Assembly (NCBI GenBank): GCA_026770585.1
Contig: MU646556.1
Span: forward strand, 28,227 to 38,326
Length of the DNA: 10,100 nt
Origin: Baffinella frigidus
Taxonomy: Eukaryota > Cryptophyceae > Cryptomonadales > Baffinellaceae
Reading direction: 5' to 3'
Shown: piece by piece, positions 1 to 6,315 of the stretch
Layout of the letters: every line of letters begins with the position of its first letter
Numbering within the stretch: position 1 is the stretch's first letter
The notes under the pieces: model-generated
The model's input: the letters and a program-made list of their open reading frames with translations, nothing else
What the model was told of the DNA's origin: nothing
Database searches by the model: none
Translations under genes and position numbers: made by a program

Positions 1-331
1 GGGTTTGGGGTTTGGGGTTTGGGGTTTGGGGTTTGGGGTTTGGGGTTTTGTTTTTAGGGTTTAGAAACAGGGTGCTCAGCACCTTAGGGTTTAGGGTTTA
101 GGGTTTAGGGTTTAAGGTTTAGGGTTTGGAGTTTAGGGTTTAGGGTATGGGGTATAAGGTTTAGGGTATAGGGTATAGTAGGGCATAGGGTTTAGGGTTT
201 AGGGTTTAGGGTTCAGGGTTCAGGGTTCAGGGTTTATGGTTTATGGTTTGGGGTTTGGGGTTTAGGGTTTAGGGTTTAGGGTTTAGCGTTTAGCGTTAGG
301 TTTTAGGATTTAGCGTTGAGGGTTTATGACC
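1..331 (+). repeat. Telomere-like G-rich tract (interstitial orientation)
   Basis: Positions 1-49 are about seven near-perfect GGGTTTG units (a TTTGGGG heptamer). Positions 50-331 are mainly TTTAGGG heptamers with variants such as TTCAGGG, TTTATGG, TATAGGG and TTTAGCG that become more frequent to the right. The G-rich strand reads left to right, which is the polarity of a right-hand chromosome end. A left-hand end would show CCCTAAA on this strand. So this is either an internal telomeric block or a fusion or assembly junction, not a simple terminus. Decay towards the interior suggests an old tract. The window starts inside it, so its true length is unknown. Confidence 0.9.
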
Positions 332-377
332 TCCCCGCGCCTGCGTATCTACGTTCAGCTAGGGGCGCTCTCACTCG

Positions 378-519
378 TCAAACCCTCACGCTGAACCCTC
401 GACCCCAAACCCTAAACGCACCCGATCCGCGCGCGAAATACAACTCCTAAACCTCAAACCCTAGGTTCGTTCCTTGGCTTCGTCCAAGTAGCTCCAAACT
501 CTAACCGCTGATCCCTAAG
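378..519 (-). repeat. Degenerate C-rich telomeric tract, inverted relative to 1-331
   Basis: Scattered CCCTAAA-like units (CAAACCCTAAACG, CCTAAACCTCAAACCC, CAAACTCTAACC, ATCCCTAAGG) lie in non-repetitive filler, in the opposite polarity to the first tract. The inner edges of the two tracts are themselves an imperfect inverted repeat (313-330 with 377-391), centred near 354. Units are few and diverged, so the precise limits are uncertain. Confidence 0.65.
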
Positions 520-543
520 GCTCATCATCAGGGTTTGGGTTCT

Positions 544-786
544 CTATGGTTGCTGCATCAGAGGGATGCACCTCGCGGCTCCGCGCCCGCCGCATTCAGG
601 AAAGAAAGAGAGCCCGGCATCACCAAACTCCTGAGACCGAATCGACTGCGACGGAGCTAGAGTGCAGAGGCGAAGGTTTGGGCTGCCGGGAGGTACCCGC
701 GTGAGGCGAGCGGAGGCAGACGGCAGGGGACCCAAGGCAGCCCCTGCCGAGACCCCGACCAGGGCCGCGAGGAGCAGCGACCGCAT
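544..786 (-). CDS. Possible short secreted product or first exon (weak)
   Basis: An 80-codon frame begins at an ATG (786-784) and ends at TGA-proximal residues LMQQP. Its start resembles a eukaryotic signal peptide: Met-Arg, then a hydrophobic run (residues 3-19, LLLAALVGVSAGAALG) followed by small residues suited to signal-peptidase cleavage near residues 20-26. The remainder is Ser/Arg/Pro-rich with no recognisable domain. The frame is open further upstream, but no earlier ATG was seen. A GGTACC step and a following CGGCAG could be splice sites, in which case this would be a first exon. The surrounding 545-1015 is much more GC-rich than the flanks, which alone produces open frames, so this may be chance. 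I do not recognise the product. Confidence 0.2.
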   Translation of the reverse strand: MRSLLLAALVGVSAGAALGPLPSASARLTRVPPGSPNLRLCTLAPSQSIRSQEFGDAGLSFFPECGGRGAARCIPLMQQP

Positions 787-1249
787 GGCCTGCAACCCAC
801 CCAAGTCAGCCCACGGCGCTTCGCGGGCCAGCCCGCACCTCGCGCGGCGCCACACCCCACACGCCACCCTGCAAACGAGCCTCTATTCCTGCCAACAGCA
901 CCTCGCCCCCAGCGCAAAAACAGCGAAGGAATCCCGACCCGGCACAGTGCACCGCGCACACCAAGCAGGTGCGTTCGCGGCGAGTTCACCAGCGATTGGG
1001 GAACCCGGGGGGGCGTAAGGTATCGAGCACCATTTCTTCTCTTCGGTGTAACAGGATTTTTGAGACCCGTGCAACAGATTTGTGACCCCCCTCCCCTGCA
1101 AAAAAAAATTGCGCCCCCTCCTCACGAAAATTACCACACGATTTCGTTGGACGTGACCGGACGTGACTGGATTTTACGTCTAGTAATTCAAATCGGAGAT
1201 CCCCGAAATACCAAAATGGTCAAATCGCTGCCTGGACTCTTCCGGAGAA
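787..1249. other. GC-rich to mixed stretch without a supported gene
   Basis: Frames are open on both strands because of high GC (to about 1015), but they show no domain, overlap one another and mostly lack an ATG. From 1020 to 1249 the composition drops, with poly-C and poly-A runs and a small direct repeat (GGACGTGACCGG and GGACGTGACTGG near 1150). Nothing further was recognised. Confidence 0.5.
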
Positions 1250-1757
1250 AAGGCTGCATCGCGCCGCGGCGCAACCGCGCGAATCACCCCGGTTTCAGAG
1301 CAAGAAGTTTACGTCGCTGTCCGGCACATGGCGGAAGCGACGCCTGTCCAATTATTTGCGCCAAGAACTCCCGCTCAAAGAACCGACAAGTATCGCGACC
1401 ACCCCGGTTCCGGAAGGAGAGAGAAGAACACCAACAAGCCCGGTTCTCGATAAACAAGCTCACGCCACCATCCGGCACACGGTGCCTGTACTGCCCCCCG
1501 CGCTTTGAACCAGGGTCGCGGGTGCGATGGCTTGATGCGGGGGTGCTGCAAATGGTGCTGGAGCAAGTGTGAAGGGTGCGGCGCGCAGCCGTCGCTGTTC
1601 ACGGCGTTGCACTGTTAAAGTCGCGTCACGACGAGCTTCGCTCGCTGCAGTGAGCCTGCGCTTTCCGCGGTGGTGCTTTTGCGTTGAAAAAAACGTGCTT
1701 CCCTCCAAGTTCGCAGTAGTTCCGTGGGAACCCTCACGGGGTTTGCTCGCGAGTAAG
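1250..1757 (+). pseudogene. Relic of an ankyrin-repeat gene (leader, C-terminus and 3' flank survive)
   Basis: This is a decayed, inverted copy of the ankyrin gene at 7064-7759 (-). Positions 1250-1345 align with that gene's leader and start: both contain AAGGCTGCATCGCG, a GTTC.GA.CAAG.AGTT core and CCGGCACATGGCG over the start codon. Positions 1501-1572 encode a tail ending LDAGVLQMVLEQV-stop, against LDPEVLRMVLKQV-stop in the intact gene, in the same frame and with the same stop position. Positions 1573-1757 match the intact gene's 3' flank (GGCGCGCAGCCGTCGCTGTT, CACGACGAGCT, GTGGGAACCC, TTGCTCGCGAGTA). The middle, where all the ankyrin repeats should be, is gone. In its place, 1395-1490 looks like further diverged leader copies (ACCCCGGTTCCGG, CCCGGTTCTCGATAAACAAG, CCGGCACACGG). 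The copy spans 508 bp against about 965 bp in the intact locus, and it cannot make the repeat domain. Confidence 0.75.
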
Positions 1758-1976
1758 GAGACGCACCGTTCAATGGTCCTACGGTAGGGCTATTCCTAGG
1801 AACCTAGGACTACCCACGGGGTGGTGTGTGTCCTGATTCACGAGAAAACCCAGTGACAGCCAATTGCGTAGCAGCGGGGGCAGAATTGGTCTGCATGTGG
1901 GGGGGCTGAGCGTTTTGAAGGTAGGAGGGCAGAGTGCGAATGAACTCTCTCTGCGCCCCTGCTCTGGAACTTATTT
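1758..1976. other. Intergenic stretch between the relic and the repeat cluster
   Basis: No gene is seen. The imperfect palindrome around 1783-1818 (GTCCTACGGTAGGGC, then CCTAGGAACCTAGGACTACCC) resembles the CCTAGG-rich palindromes at 3670-6875. Homology to the ankyrin 3' flank stops abruptly at 1757, so this is the join between duplication and repeats. Confidence 0.4.
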
Positions 1977-2105
1977 AGACCGTGAGTAATGAAATCACGG
2001 CCACCATGAATGCACCCCCACTTTTTTAATTTATTTCCGGGAACTTGTTTAATTTATTTCATGGGAGTGCATTCATGGTGGCCGTGATTTCATTACTCAC
2101 GGTCT
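1977..2105. repeat. Fold-back element, perfect 38-bp arms
   Basis: The arm at 1977-2014 is the exact reverse complement of 2068-2105 (38 of 38), separated by a 53-base AT-rich spacer. The spacer contains TTCCGGGAACTTGTTTAATT, which is close to the terminal motif of the element at 2999-3150. Perfect arms imply recent formation or gene conversion. No reading frame is present, so any mobility would be non-autonomous. Confidence 0.9.
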
Positions 2106-2149
2106 CTCTTTCTGCATCACCAACGATGTTATTCAGACTCTGCCTCGGT

Positions 2150-2191
2150 GGGGGTGCATACATTGCGGCTGGGGGTGCATACATTGCGGCT
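2150..2191 (+). repeat. Perfect 21-bp tandem duplication
   Basis: GGGGGTGCATACATTGCGGCT is present twice back to back (2150-2170 and 2171-2191). Each copy contains the variable left half of the GGCGGCC module described at 2335-2928, and only the second is followed by that module's right half (2192-2217). Confidence 0.95.
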
Positions 2192-2460
2192 GTGCTAGTA
2201 TTGATAAAGGTCTCTCCAGCCGAACACACACGTGTTTTCCACCATCGCCCTCTGACAACATTCCTCTGGATACGCAAAACGTAGAGTGTGCGTGACCTGT
2301 CTCGTCTTCCCTGCTCACCCATAGCCGCCGCGGTGGAGGATACACGGTGGCCGAGCGCTGGTGTTAGTAAAAGGTCTCTGTAGGAGGTGGAGTTAGAATC
2401 CATCCGGAAAATGCTCGTAGGCGCGGCCGACACGGGGTTCAGTAAGTGGCACAATGCGTA

Positions 2461-2530
2461 GCATGTGCGGCGCTGACGCCGGTTGTTTGGCAATAAATTA
2501 TCAAGCTCTCTGAAAGGTCTCTCTGCCAGT
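2461..2530 (+). repeat. 70-bp direct repeat, copy 1
   Basis: This begins GCATGTGCGGCGCTGACGCC and continues through GTTGTTTGGCAA and AAATTATCAA to TCTGCCAG. It matches 3173-3240, 712 bp away, with only a handful of differences, so the intervening segment has been built up between two copies of one parent sequence. Confidence 0.85.
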
Positions 2531-2676
2531 GCCCACATGGCCAAGTTGGTTTCGATCGGTAATAAATGCACGCTTCTCTCTCGAGGGGTGCAAGACATGG
2601 CGGCCATGTTTGTTTTATTTAAGGTCTGTCTCTCTCCTCTCGGTGTCATCAAAGGTCTCTCTCGTGTTTTCATATG

Positions 2677-2841
2677 CGGAAACGATATTTAAATACTCTT
2701 TTTGGCCACGCGTAAAGTTGATTATCCCCTTGAAAACAAGCCACTTTTGACGTATCAGCAAAACACGCCCAAAGTGGTTTGTTTTCAAGGGGAGAATCAA
2801 TTTTACGCGTGGCCAAAAACAGTATTTAAATATCGTTTCCG
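2677..2841. repeat. Fold-back element, 71-bp arms
   Basis: Positions 2677-2747 pair with 2771-2841 with four mismatches, around a 23-base spacer. The arms contain GATATTTAAATA and GGCCACGCGTAAA. An RNA copy from either strand would form a long near-perfect hairpin. No open frame is shared by the arms. Flanking AAAGGTCTCTCT on the left places it next to the dispersed module. Confidence 0.9.
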
Positions 2842-2998
2842 GAGATGAATTTGATGAATCTCTCTGTCACTTCCCTCCGGGGGGGCAAGACACAGCGGCC
2901 ATATTGGTTGTATTCAAGGTTTATCTCCCATCTCGGGGGGCTGAGAGGACACCAGATGCCCTCTCCTCAGACACTAGATAATGTGAGTTAAAGGTGTT

Positions 2999-3150
2999 CA
3001 TCCGGGAACTTATTTAATTTAAAAGGAACCGGGTCCATATTTTTTCATAGGGGTTGGTCTAAGGTTAATTAGGGCCCCAATCAAATTCAATAAGGGGAAG
3101 AATCCGATTTGATAGGCCATTTCTATTTCAATTAAACATGGTCCCGGATG
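2999..3150. repeat. Short element with inverted ends (CATCCGGGAA)
   Basis: The left end reads CATCCGGGAACTTATTTAAT and the right end, reverse-complemented, reads CATCCGGGACCATGTTTAAT, about 75% alike over 30 bp. The interior is unique and AT-rich. Related CCGG(G)AA ends recur at 2036, 2400, 3253 and 3381, suggesting one family of non-autonomous elements with this terminus. Confidence 0.6.
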
Positions 3151-3172
3151 AGTGTATTCACGGTCGAGAGCC

Positions 3173-3240
3173 GCATGTGCGGCGCTGACGCTGGTTGTTT
3201 GGCAAAAAATTATCAATCTCTCTCTAGGTGATCTGCCCAG
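3173..3240 (+). repeat. 70-bp direct repeat, copy 2
   Basis: This is the partner of 2461-2530. Differences include an ATAAATTATCAAG to AAAAATTATCAAT change and a small change in the TCTCT run before CTGCCCAG. Confidence 0.85.
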
Positions 3241-3254
3241 GAACCTTGCTTCAA

Positions 3255-3388
3255 TCCGGAAACATCTTTTGATTAAATAAAAATGGGCAACGAAATTCAC
3301 TACACATAAGACTTATACTAGTAATAGTAAAGAAATTGTGTAGTAAAGTTCGTTGCCCATTTTCATTTAATTAAATGATGTTCCCAGA
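3255..3388. repeat. Fold-back element, 52-bp arms, GGGCAACGAA/TACTACACA family
   Basis: Positions 3255-3306 pair with 3337-3388 with about seven mismatches; the spacer is 30 bases. The arms contain ATGGGCAACGAA and CTACACA, and the outer end is TCCGGAAACATC. The element at 10023-10100 has the same inner plan (GGCAAGGAAAATTACTACA, a spacer with a TACTA(G)TAATA-like core, then TGTAGTA), so these are two members of one family about 6.7 kb apart. Confidence 0.85.
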
Positions 3389-3629
3389 TGAGCTTGCTGT
3401 CCTTATCAGGAGAATCTCTTCTCATTGTAGGACCTGAAGGACCTAAAAGCATGCCAGTTTTCGCGCCTCTCGCCATCACTTCTGTAGGTCCTCCCATCTC
3501 GACTCCCAGGCCGGCGTCAAAATCGACGTCGTTGTACCCAGGTACCCTCTTGCATGACCTAACTGCACATTCCAATTTCGAGCCAACACACAGGCCCCAA
3601 ATCCGGTGCGAGTCTTTAAACTCTGGGTT
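3363..3629 (-). pseudogene. Possible coding fragment of unknown family (weak)
   Basis: An 88-residue frame is open from just after a TAA at 3632-3630 to a stop at 3363, with no ATG near its beginning. Residues such as CKRVPGYNDVDFDAGLGVEM and ARGAKTGMLLGPSGP have a balanced, globular-looking composition unlike the low-complexity shadows elsewhere in the window. Its last seven or so residues lie inside the right end of the fold-back element 3255-3388, as expected if the element had landed in or beside an older gene. I do not recognise the family. It could equally be chance. Confidence 0.2.
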
Positions 3630-3672
3630 TTAGTAACCCAGATATCCCTGGAGGCCTATTTATGCCCCTGCG

Positions 3673-3721
3673 GTGGTCCTAGGGGGGGGCGCGGCTCCTT
3701 ATGAGCGAGCTGCCCCTGCAC
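3673..3721. repeat. Half-copy of the CCTAGG/CTTATGAG palindrome
   Basis: GTGGTCCTAGGGGGGGGCGC, then CTCCTTATGAGCGAGCTGCC, then CCTGCAC matches the right arm of the large palindrome at 6122-6315. It stands alone here with no opposing arm. Confidence 0.7.
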
Positions 3722-3770
3722 CGGGGGATGTTGAAAGCGAACCCCCCTCTACCAAAGCCTCCGGGGAGGG

Positions 3771-3838
3771 GGGTACATGGCGGCCGTGTTGATATTATCA
3801 TGATAACACTGCACGGCAGCAGGCATGATAACACTGCA
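3771..3838 (+). repeat. GGCGGCC module copy plus 15-bp direct repeat
   Basis: GGTACATGGCGGCCGTGTTG (3772-3791) is a good copy of the left half of the dispersed module. It runs into ATTATCATGATAAC, and CATGATAACACTGCA is present twice (3799-3813 and 3824-3838), 25 bp apart. Confidence 0.7.
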
Positions 3839-4252
3839 AGGACTGCATCCTTTAGGTCCGCTAGGTTCTTCGAGCTCCCAACATAGGCGGACACTGGAAC
3901 TGGTTCTGCAGAAAAGCCATGCTAAGACTGCAAGACTGCAGTCGAGGGAACCTTGGAGGGGGATACATATCCCGTAAGTGCCCATAGGGTGAATATTCAC
4001 CCTACCTCGCCCACAGGCAGGTCCTAGGGCCCTACCGTAGGGGTGTACGCGCCTACTCGCCAAATAAGGGATACGGCGGCCGTGTTGATGTTATCATGGC
4101 ACCACAGGTCTTATCGGTGACGAAATGTGCGTTTGCACCCCCTCAAAACGCAAAATCGTTTCCCGGGAAAACAGGGGGGGGGTCAACTTTGAAAATTGCA
4201 CCCTCTCCTTCCTCTCCCCTGTCTCTCTTCTTCCCACATCCGTGTACATGTA
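3839..4252. other. No gene; one further module copy
   Basis: A module copy lies at 4068-4105 (GGGATACGGCGGCCGTGTTG, then ATGTTATCATGG). A GC palindrome fragment (TAGGGCCCTACCGTAGGGG) is at 4024-4042 and TTCCCGGGAA at 4159-4168. A pyrimidine-rich run occupies 4199-4236. No supported reading frame. Confidence 0.5.
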
Positions 4253-4374
4253 CAGGAGAACTTCGCTCATAAGAAAGCACCCCCCCCCAGGACCACCATA
4301 GGGCCCTAGGCATATGTCTACTGCAGGGTCCTAGGGGGGGGCCTCCAGGAGGCGCGTTCTTATGGACGAATTCC
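4253..4374. repeat. GC-rich fold-back element (CCTAGG family)
   Basis: The left arm (GAACTTCGCTCATAAGAAAG, then C-run and AGGACC) pairs loosely with the right arm (GGTCCTAGGGGGGGG, then GTTCTTATGGACGAATTCCC). The core CCATAGGGCCCTAGGCATA is shared with 6122-6315. The arms are interrupted by small indels, mostly in the C runs. Confidence 0.65.
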
Positions 4375-4378
4375 CCTT

Positions 4379-4464
4379 GTGTGAGTACCGGGTCCCGAGG
4401 CGGGCCCGTCCAGGACCCGGTACTCACACCCGAGGCGGGCCCGTCCAGGACCCGGTACTCACAC
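4379..4464. repeat. Perfect 35-bp tandem repeat with matching inverted copy
   Basis: Two identical 35-bp units (4395-4429 and 4430-4464) each carry GACCCGGTACTCACAC at the right. The exact reverse complement of that 16-mer stands at 4379-4394. So either of two hairpins with the same 16-bp stem can form. Units contain GGCGGGCCCGTCC. Confidence 0.95.
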
Positions 4465-4763
4465 CTTGTACTCCTTGCGCACAGGCGATTCTCGTGAAGA
4501 AGGGCACGCACCGGCCCGAGGGTGGTCCTACATGTAGGCTCTGCAACCTTGCGATCGCCAATAAGTAGACCGGGTTGACTTAGATAAGCTCCAATGGCTC
4601 CAAGGGCCTAGGGCCTTGGGCCCTACCCCCTTTTCAGACAGCAAACACGGTTAAGTAATACAAGAGTTCCGCTCCTCCATGGCTTTCGTCGCTGCCATAG
4701 CCCTGCCGTTCCGTAGGACCATACAGGGATACCTCGGCTACAAGAACACTTTTGCTCAAGGGT
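4465..4763. other. No supported gene
   Basis: Contains TACATGTA (4530-4537), a near-palindrome at 4600-4620 (AAGGGCCTAGGGCCTT) and GGGATACCTCGGCTACAAGA (4727-4746), a diverged copy of the GGTACCTCGCTCATAAGA arm motif. Confidence 0.4.
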
Positions 4764-4968
4764 CGGTCGGTCTGCGTTTTCTTAAAATAAGAAAACGGGG
4801 GGAGAATCCGGTCGGTCTCTTTTTCTTAAGGTTAAGAAAACACACGAAAGCGGTCGGTCCTCATTTTCTTAAAGGTCAAGCAAACGCAGGAAAGCGGTCG
4901 GTCCACGTTTTCCTAAAGTTATGAAAACGCAGGGAGAATCCGGTCGGTGCTCGTAAGAAAGCGCCTCC
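4764..4968 (+). repeat. Tandem array of a roughly 44-bp hairpin repeat, 4.5 units
   Basis: Units begin with CGGTCGGT at 4764, 4809, 4851, 4895 and 4941 (spacings 45, 42, 44, 46). Each of the first four then carries a small hairpin, ideally GTTTTCTTAA, short loop, TTAAGAAAAC, and ends CGCAGGGAGAATC or similar. The hairpin is kept in every full unit although loops and flanks vary. The fifth unit runs directly into a CGTAAGAAAGCGCC palindrome arm. Confidence 0.85.
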
Positions 4969-5156
4969 TTGTAGGACCCTACAGTACATGTAGGCCTCTG
5001 TATCGGACCCTAAGGTGTTACATGTAATAGGGGGGGGGGCTCTTTCTTGTGTGAGAGAGAGGTACATGTACCCCATGTACGAGCGAAATGCAATCAAGCA
5101 TTACACGTATGTAATGCAATGCAGCACTCGGAGGCCTTTTTATCGCACCGTGTACA

Positions 5157-5232
5157 AAGAGAGAGAAAGGTGCGAGAGAGAGAGAGCGAGGGAGCGAGAG
5201 AGAGAGAAAGAGAGAGAAAGAGAGAAAGAGAC
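5157..5232 (+). repeat. GA-rich microsatellite
   Basis: An almost pure purine run of GAGA, GAAA and GCGAG units, about 75 bp. It ends exactly where a minus-strand copy of the dispersed module starts. Confidence 0.9.
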
Positions 5233-5275
5233 CTTTATTGCTACTAACACGGCCGCCATGTACATGTACATGTAC
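5228..5275 (-). repeat. GGCGGCC module, minus-strand copy with (TGTACA) extension
   Basis: On the minus strand this reads TACATGTACATGTACATGGC, then GGCCGTGTTAGTAGCAATAA, then AGGTCTC. It is one of the most complete copies of the module and the only inverted one. The self-complementary TACATGTA word also recurs at 4243, 4530, 4985, 5021 and 5062. Confidence 0.75.
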
Positions 5276-5301
5276 GAACAAGGCCTGTACAGGGATACCT
5301 C

Positions 5302-5770
5302 TAGGTATTTCGAACTAGATAACTTCACGAGTGTAAGCCAGTTTGAACCGCACCCCCCCCAAAAGGTACACGAGTAGGGTGCACACATGTGAACCGCCCT
5401 GCAGGTGCCCAAAAATCTCTCAAGTGACCGAGTGGGCCAACCTGTGATCGGCTCCTAGTCATACCACCTGCTTTAGGTATTTCGAAATAGATAACCCCAC
5501 GATTGTAAGCCAGTTTGAACCGCACCCCCCCCCCCAAGGTACAAGTGTAGGGTGCACACACGTGAACCACCCTGCAGGAACATGTACCCAAAAATCTTCA
5601 AAGTGGCCGAGTAGGCCAACCTGTGATCGGCTCCTAGTAATAACACCTGCTCTAGGTATTTCGAACTAAATAACCCCACGATTGTAATCCAGTGTGAACC
5701 GCAACCCTCCCCTCCCAAAGACACAGGTGTAGGGTGCACACAAGTGAAACGCCCTGCAGGTTCCCAAAAC
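5302..5770 (+). repeat. Roughly 175-bp tandem repeat, 2.7 units
   Basis: Units start with TAGGTATTTCGAA at 5302, 5474 and 5653 (periods 172 and 179). Conserved blocks in each are GTAAGCCAGTTTGAACCGCA, a poly-C run of variable length, GTAGGGTGCACACA, ACCGCCCTGCAGG and (units 1 and 2) CCAACCTGTGATCGGCTCCT. Unit 3 stops after CCCTGCAGGTTCCCAAAA. The long minus-strand frames across it change frame at each poly-C run, so I treat this as non-coding. Confidence 0.9.
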
Positions 5771-5917
5771 CCACTAAATTTTGAGAGTTGCACCACTCGG
5801 GAACCCGTTTTTCTCGGGACTTGTTGGCATGTTTTTCGGCCCGAAAATGCGCCAGCTCCATTCTCCGGGGGGGTAAGCGATGTGGGGCCCAAATATTTTC
5901 TTGGCACACACAGAATC

Positions 5918-6085
5918 CGGTCGGTCGGTGTTTTCTTAATTCATTAGAAAACCAGAGAATCAGGTGGTCGGTCGGTGTTTTCTTGAAAATAGGGGGACAA
6001 AGGAGAATCCGGTCGGTGCCTTTTTCTTAAGATCAAGAAAACGCAGGGGTCAGATCCGGTGCGGCTTCTTGAGAAGCGGTTTCTT
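5918..6085 (+). repeat. Second array of the hairpin repeat, about 3.5 units
   Basis: CGGTCGGT starts occur near 5918, 5965 and 6010, with a degenerate one at 6056. Unit ends AGAATC and the TTTTCTTAA...TTAAGAAAAC hairpin are as at 4764-4968, though unit 2 has lost its right stem. The last unit again leads into a GC-rich palindrome (6122-6315), the same order as in the first array. Confidence 0.8.
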
Positions 6086-6121
6086 GTAGACGAGGTATCC
6101 CTGTAGGGCGGTGCGTGTCCT

Positions 6122-6315
6122 TACAGGGGTACCTCGCCCATAAGAAACGCCCACCCCCCTAGGATCACCATAGGGCCCTAGGCATAGGCCTACAGGGGTA
6201 CCTCGCTCATAAGAAACCGCCCCCCCCTAGGACCCTACAGTAGGCCTATGCCTAGGGCCCTATGGTGGTCCTAGCTAGGGAGGTGGGTGTTTCTTATGAG
6301 CGAGGTACCCCTGTA
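6122..6315. repeat. Large GC-rich palindrome, 72- and 76-bp arms
   Basis: Positions 6122-6193 pair with 6240-6315. Shared blocks are TACAGGGGTACCTCG, CATAAGAAAC, CCTAGGA.CACCATAGGGCC and CTAGGCATAGGCCTAC. The 46-base spacer is itself a third half-copy (GGGGTACCTCGCTCATAAGA, C-run, CTAGGACCCTAC). The arms differ mostly by small indels beside the C/G runs. Confidence 0.9.

Larger units (their letters stand above)
2335..2928 (+). repeat. Serial copies of a roughly 45-bp dispersed module
   Basis: Copies are at 2335-2380, 2594-2636 and 2885-2928, with an upstream one ending at 2217. The approximate plan is ACATGGCGGCC, then GTGTTAGTA or GTTTGTTTTA, then TAAAGGTCTCTC. Bare AAAGGTCTCTCT right halves also occur at 2513 and 2651. 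Other copies lie at 3771 and 4068 (+) and 5228 (-). Copies differ by substitutions and short indels. No reading frame is shared, so this is a DNA repeat and not a protein motif. Confidence 0.65.

Noticed and set aside
1-331. True chromosome terminus at the left end
   Set aside because: The polarity is wrong: a left end should read CCCTAAA on this strand.
1060-1572. Plus-strand frame of 170 codons as an intact gene
   Set aside because: Only its last two dozen codons match the ankyrin tail; the rest passes through leader-like DNA in a non-coding frame, so it is a relic.
2059-2673. Minus-strand frame of about 200 codons
   Set aside because: It crosses fold-back arms, a perfect tandem duplication and module copies; its peptide repeats (MYAPPAAMYAPP) simply mirror the 21-bp DNA duplication.
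4764-4968. CRISPR-like array
   Set aside because: Units are contiguous with no spacers of constant length, diverge in sequence, no Cas genes are present, and the setting is eukaryotic.
5140-5907. Minus-strand frames with repeated FTCVHPT-like peptides
   Set aside because: The peptide repetition is explained by the 175-bp DNA repeat; frames break at the variable poly-C runs and differ between units.
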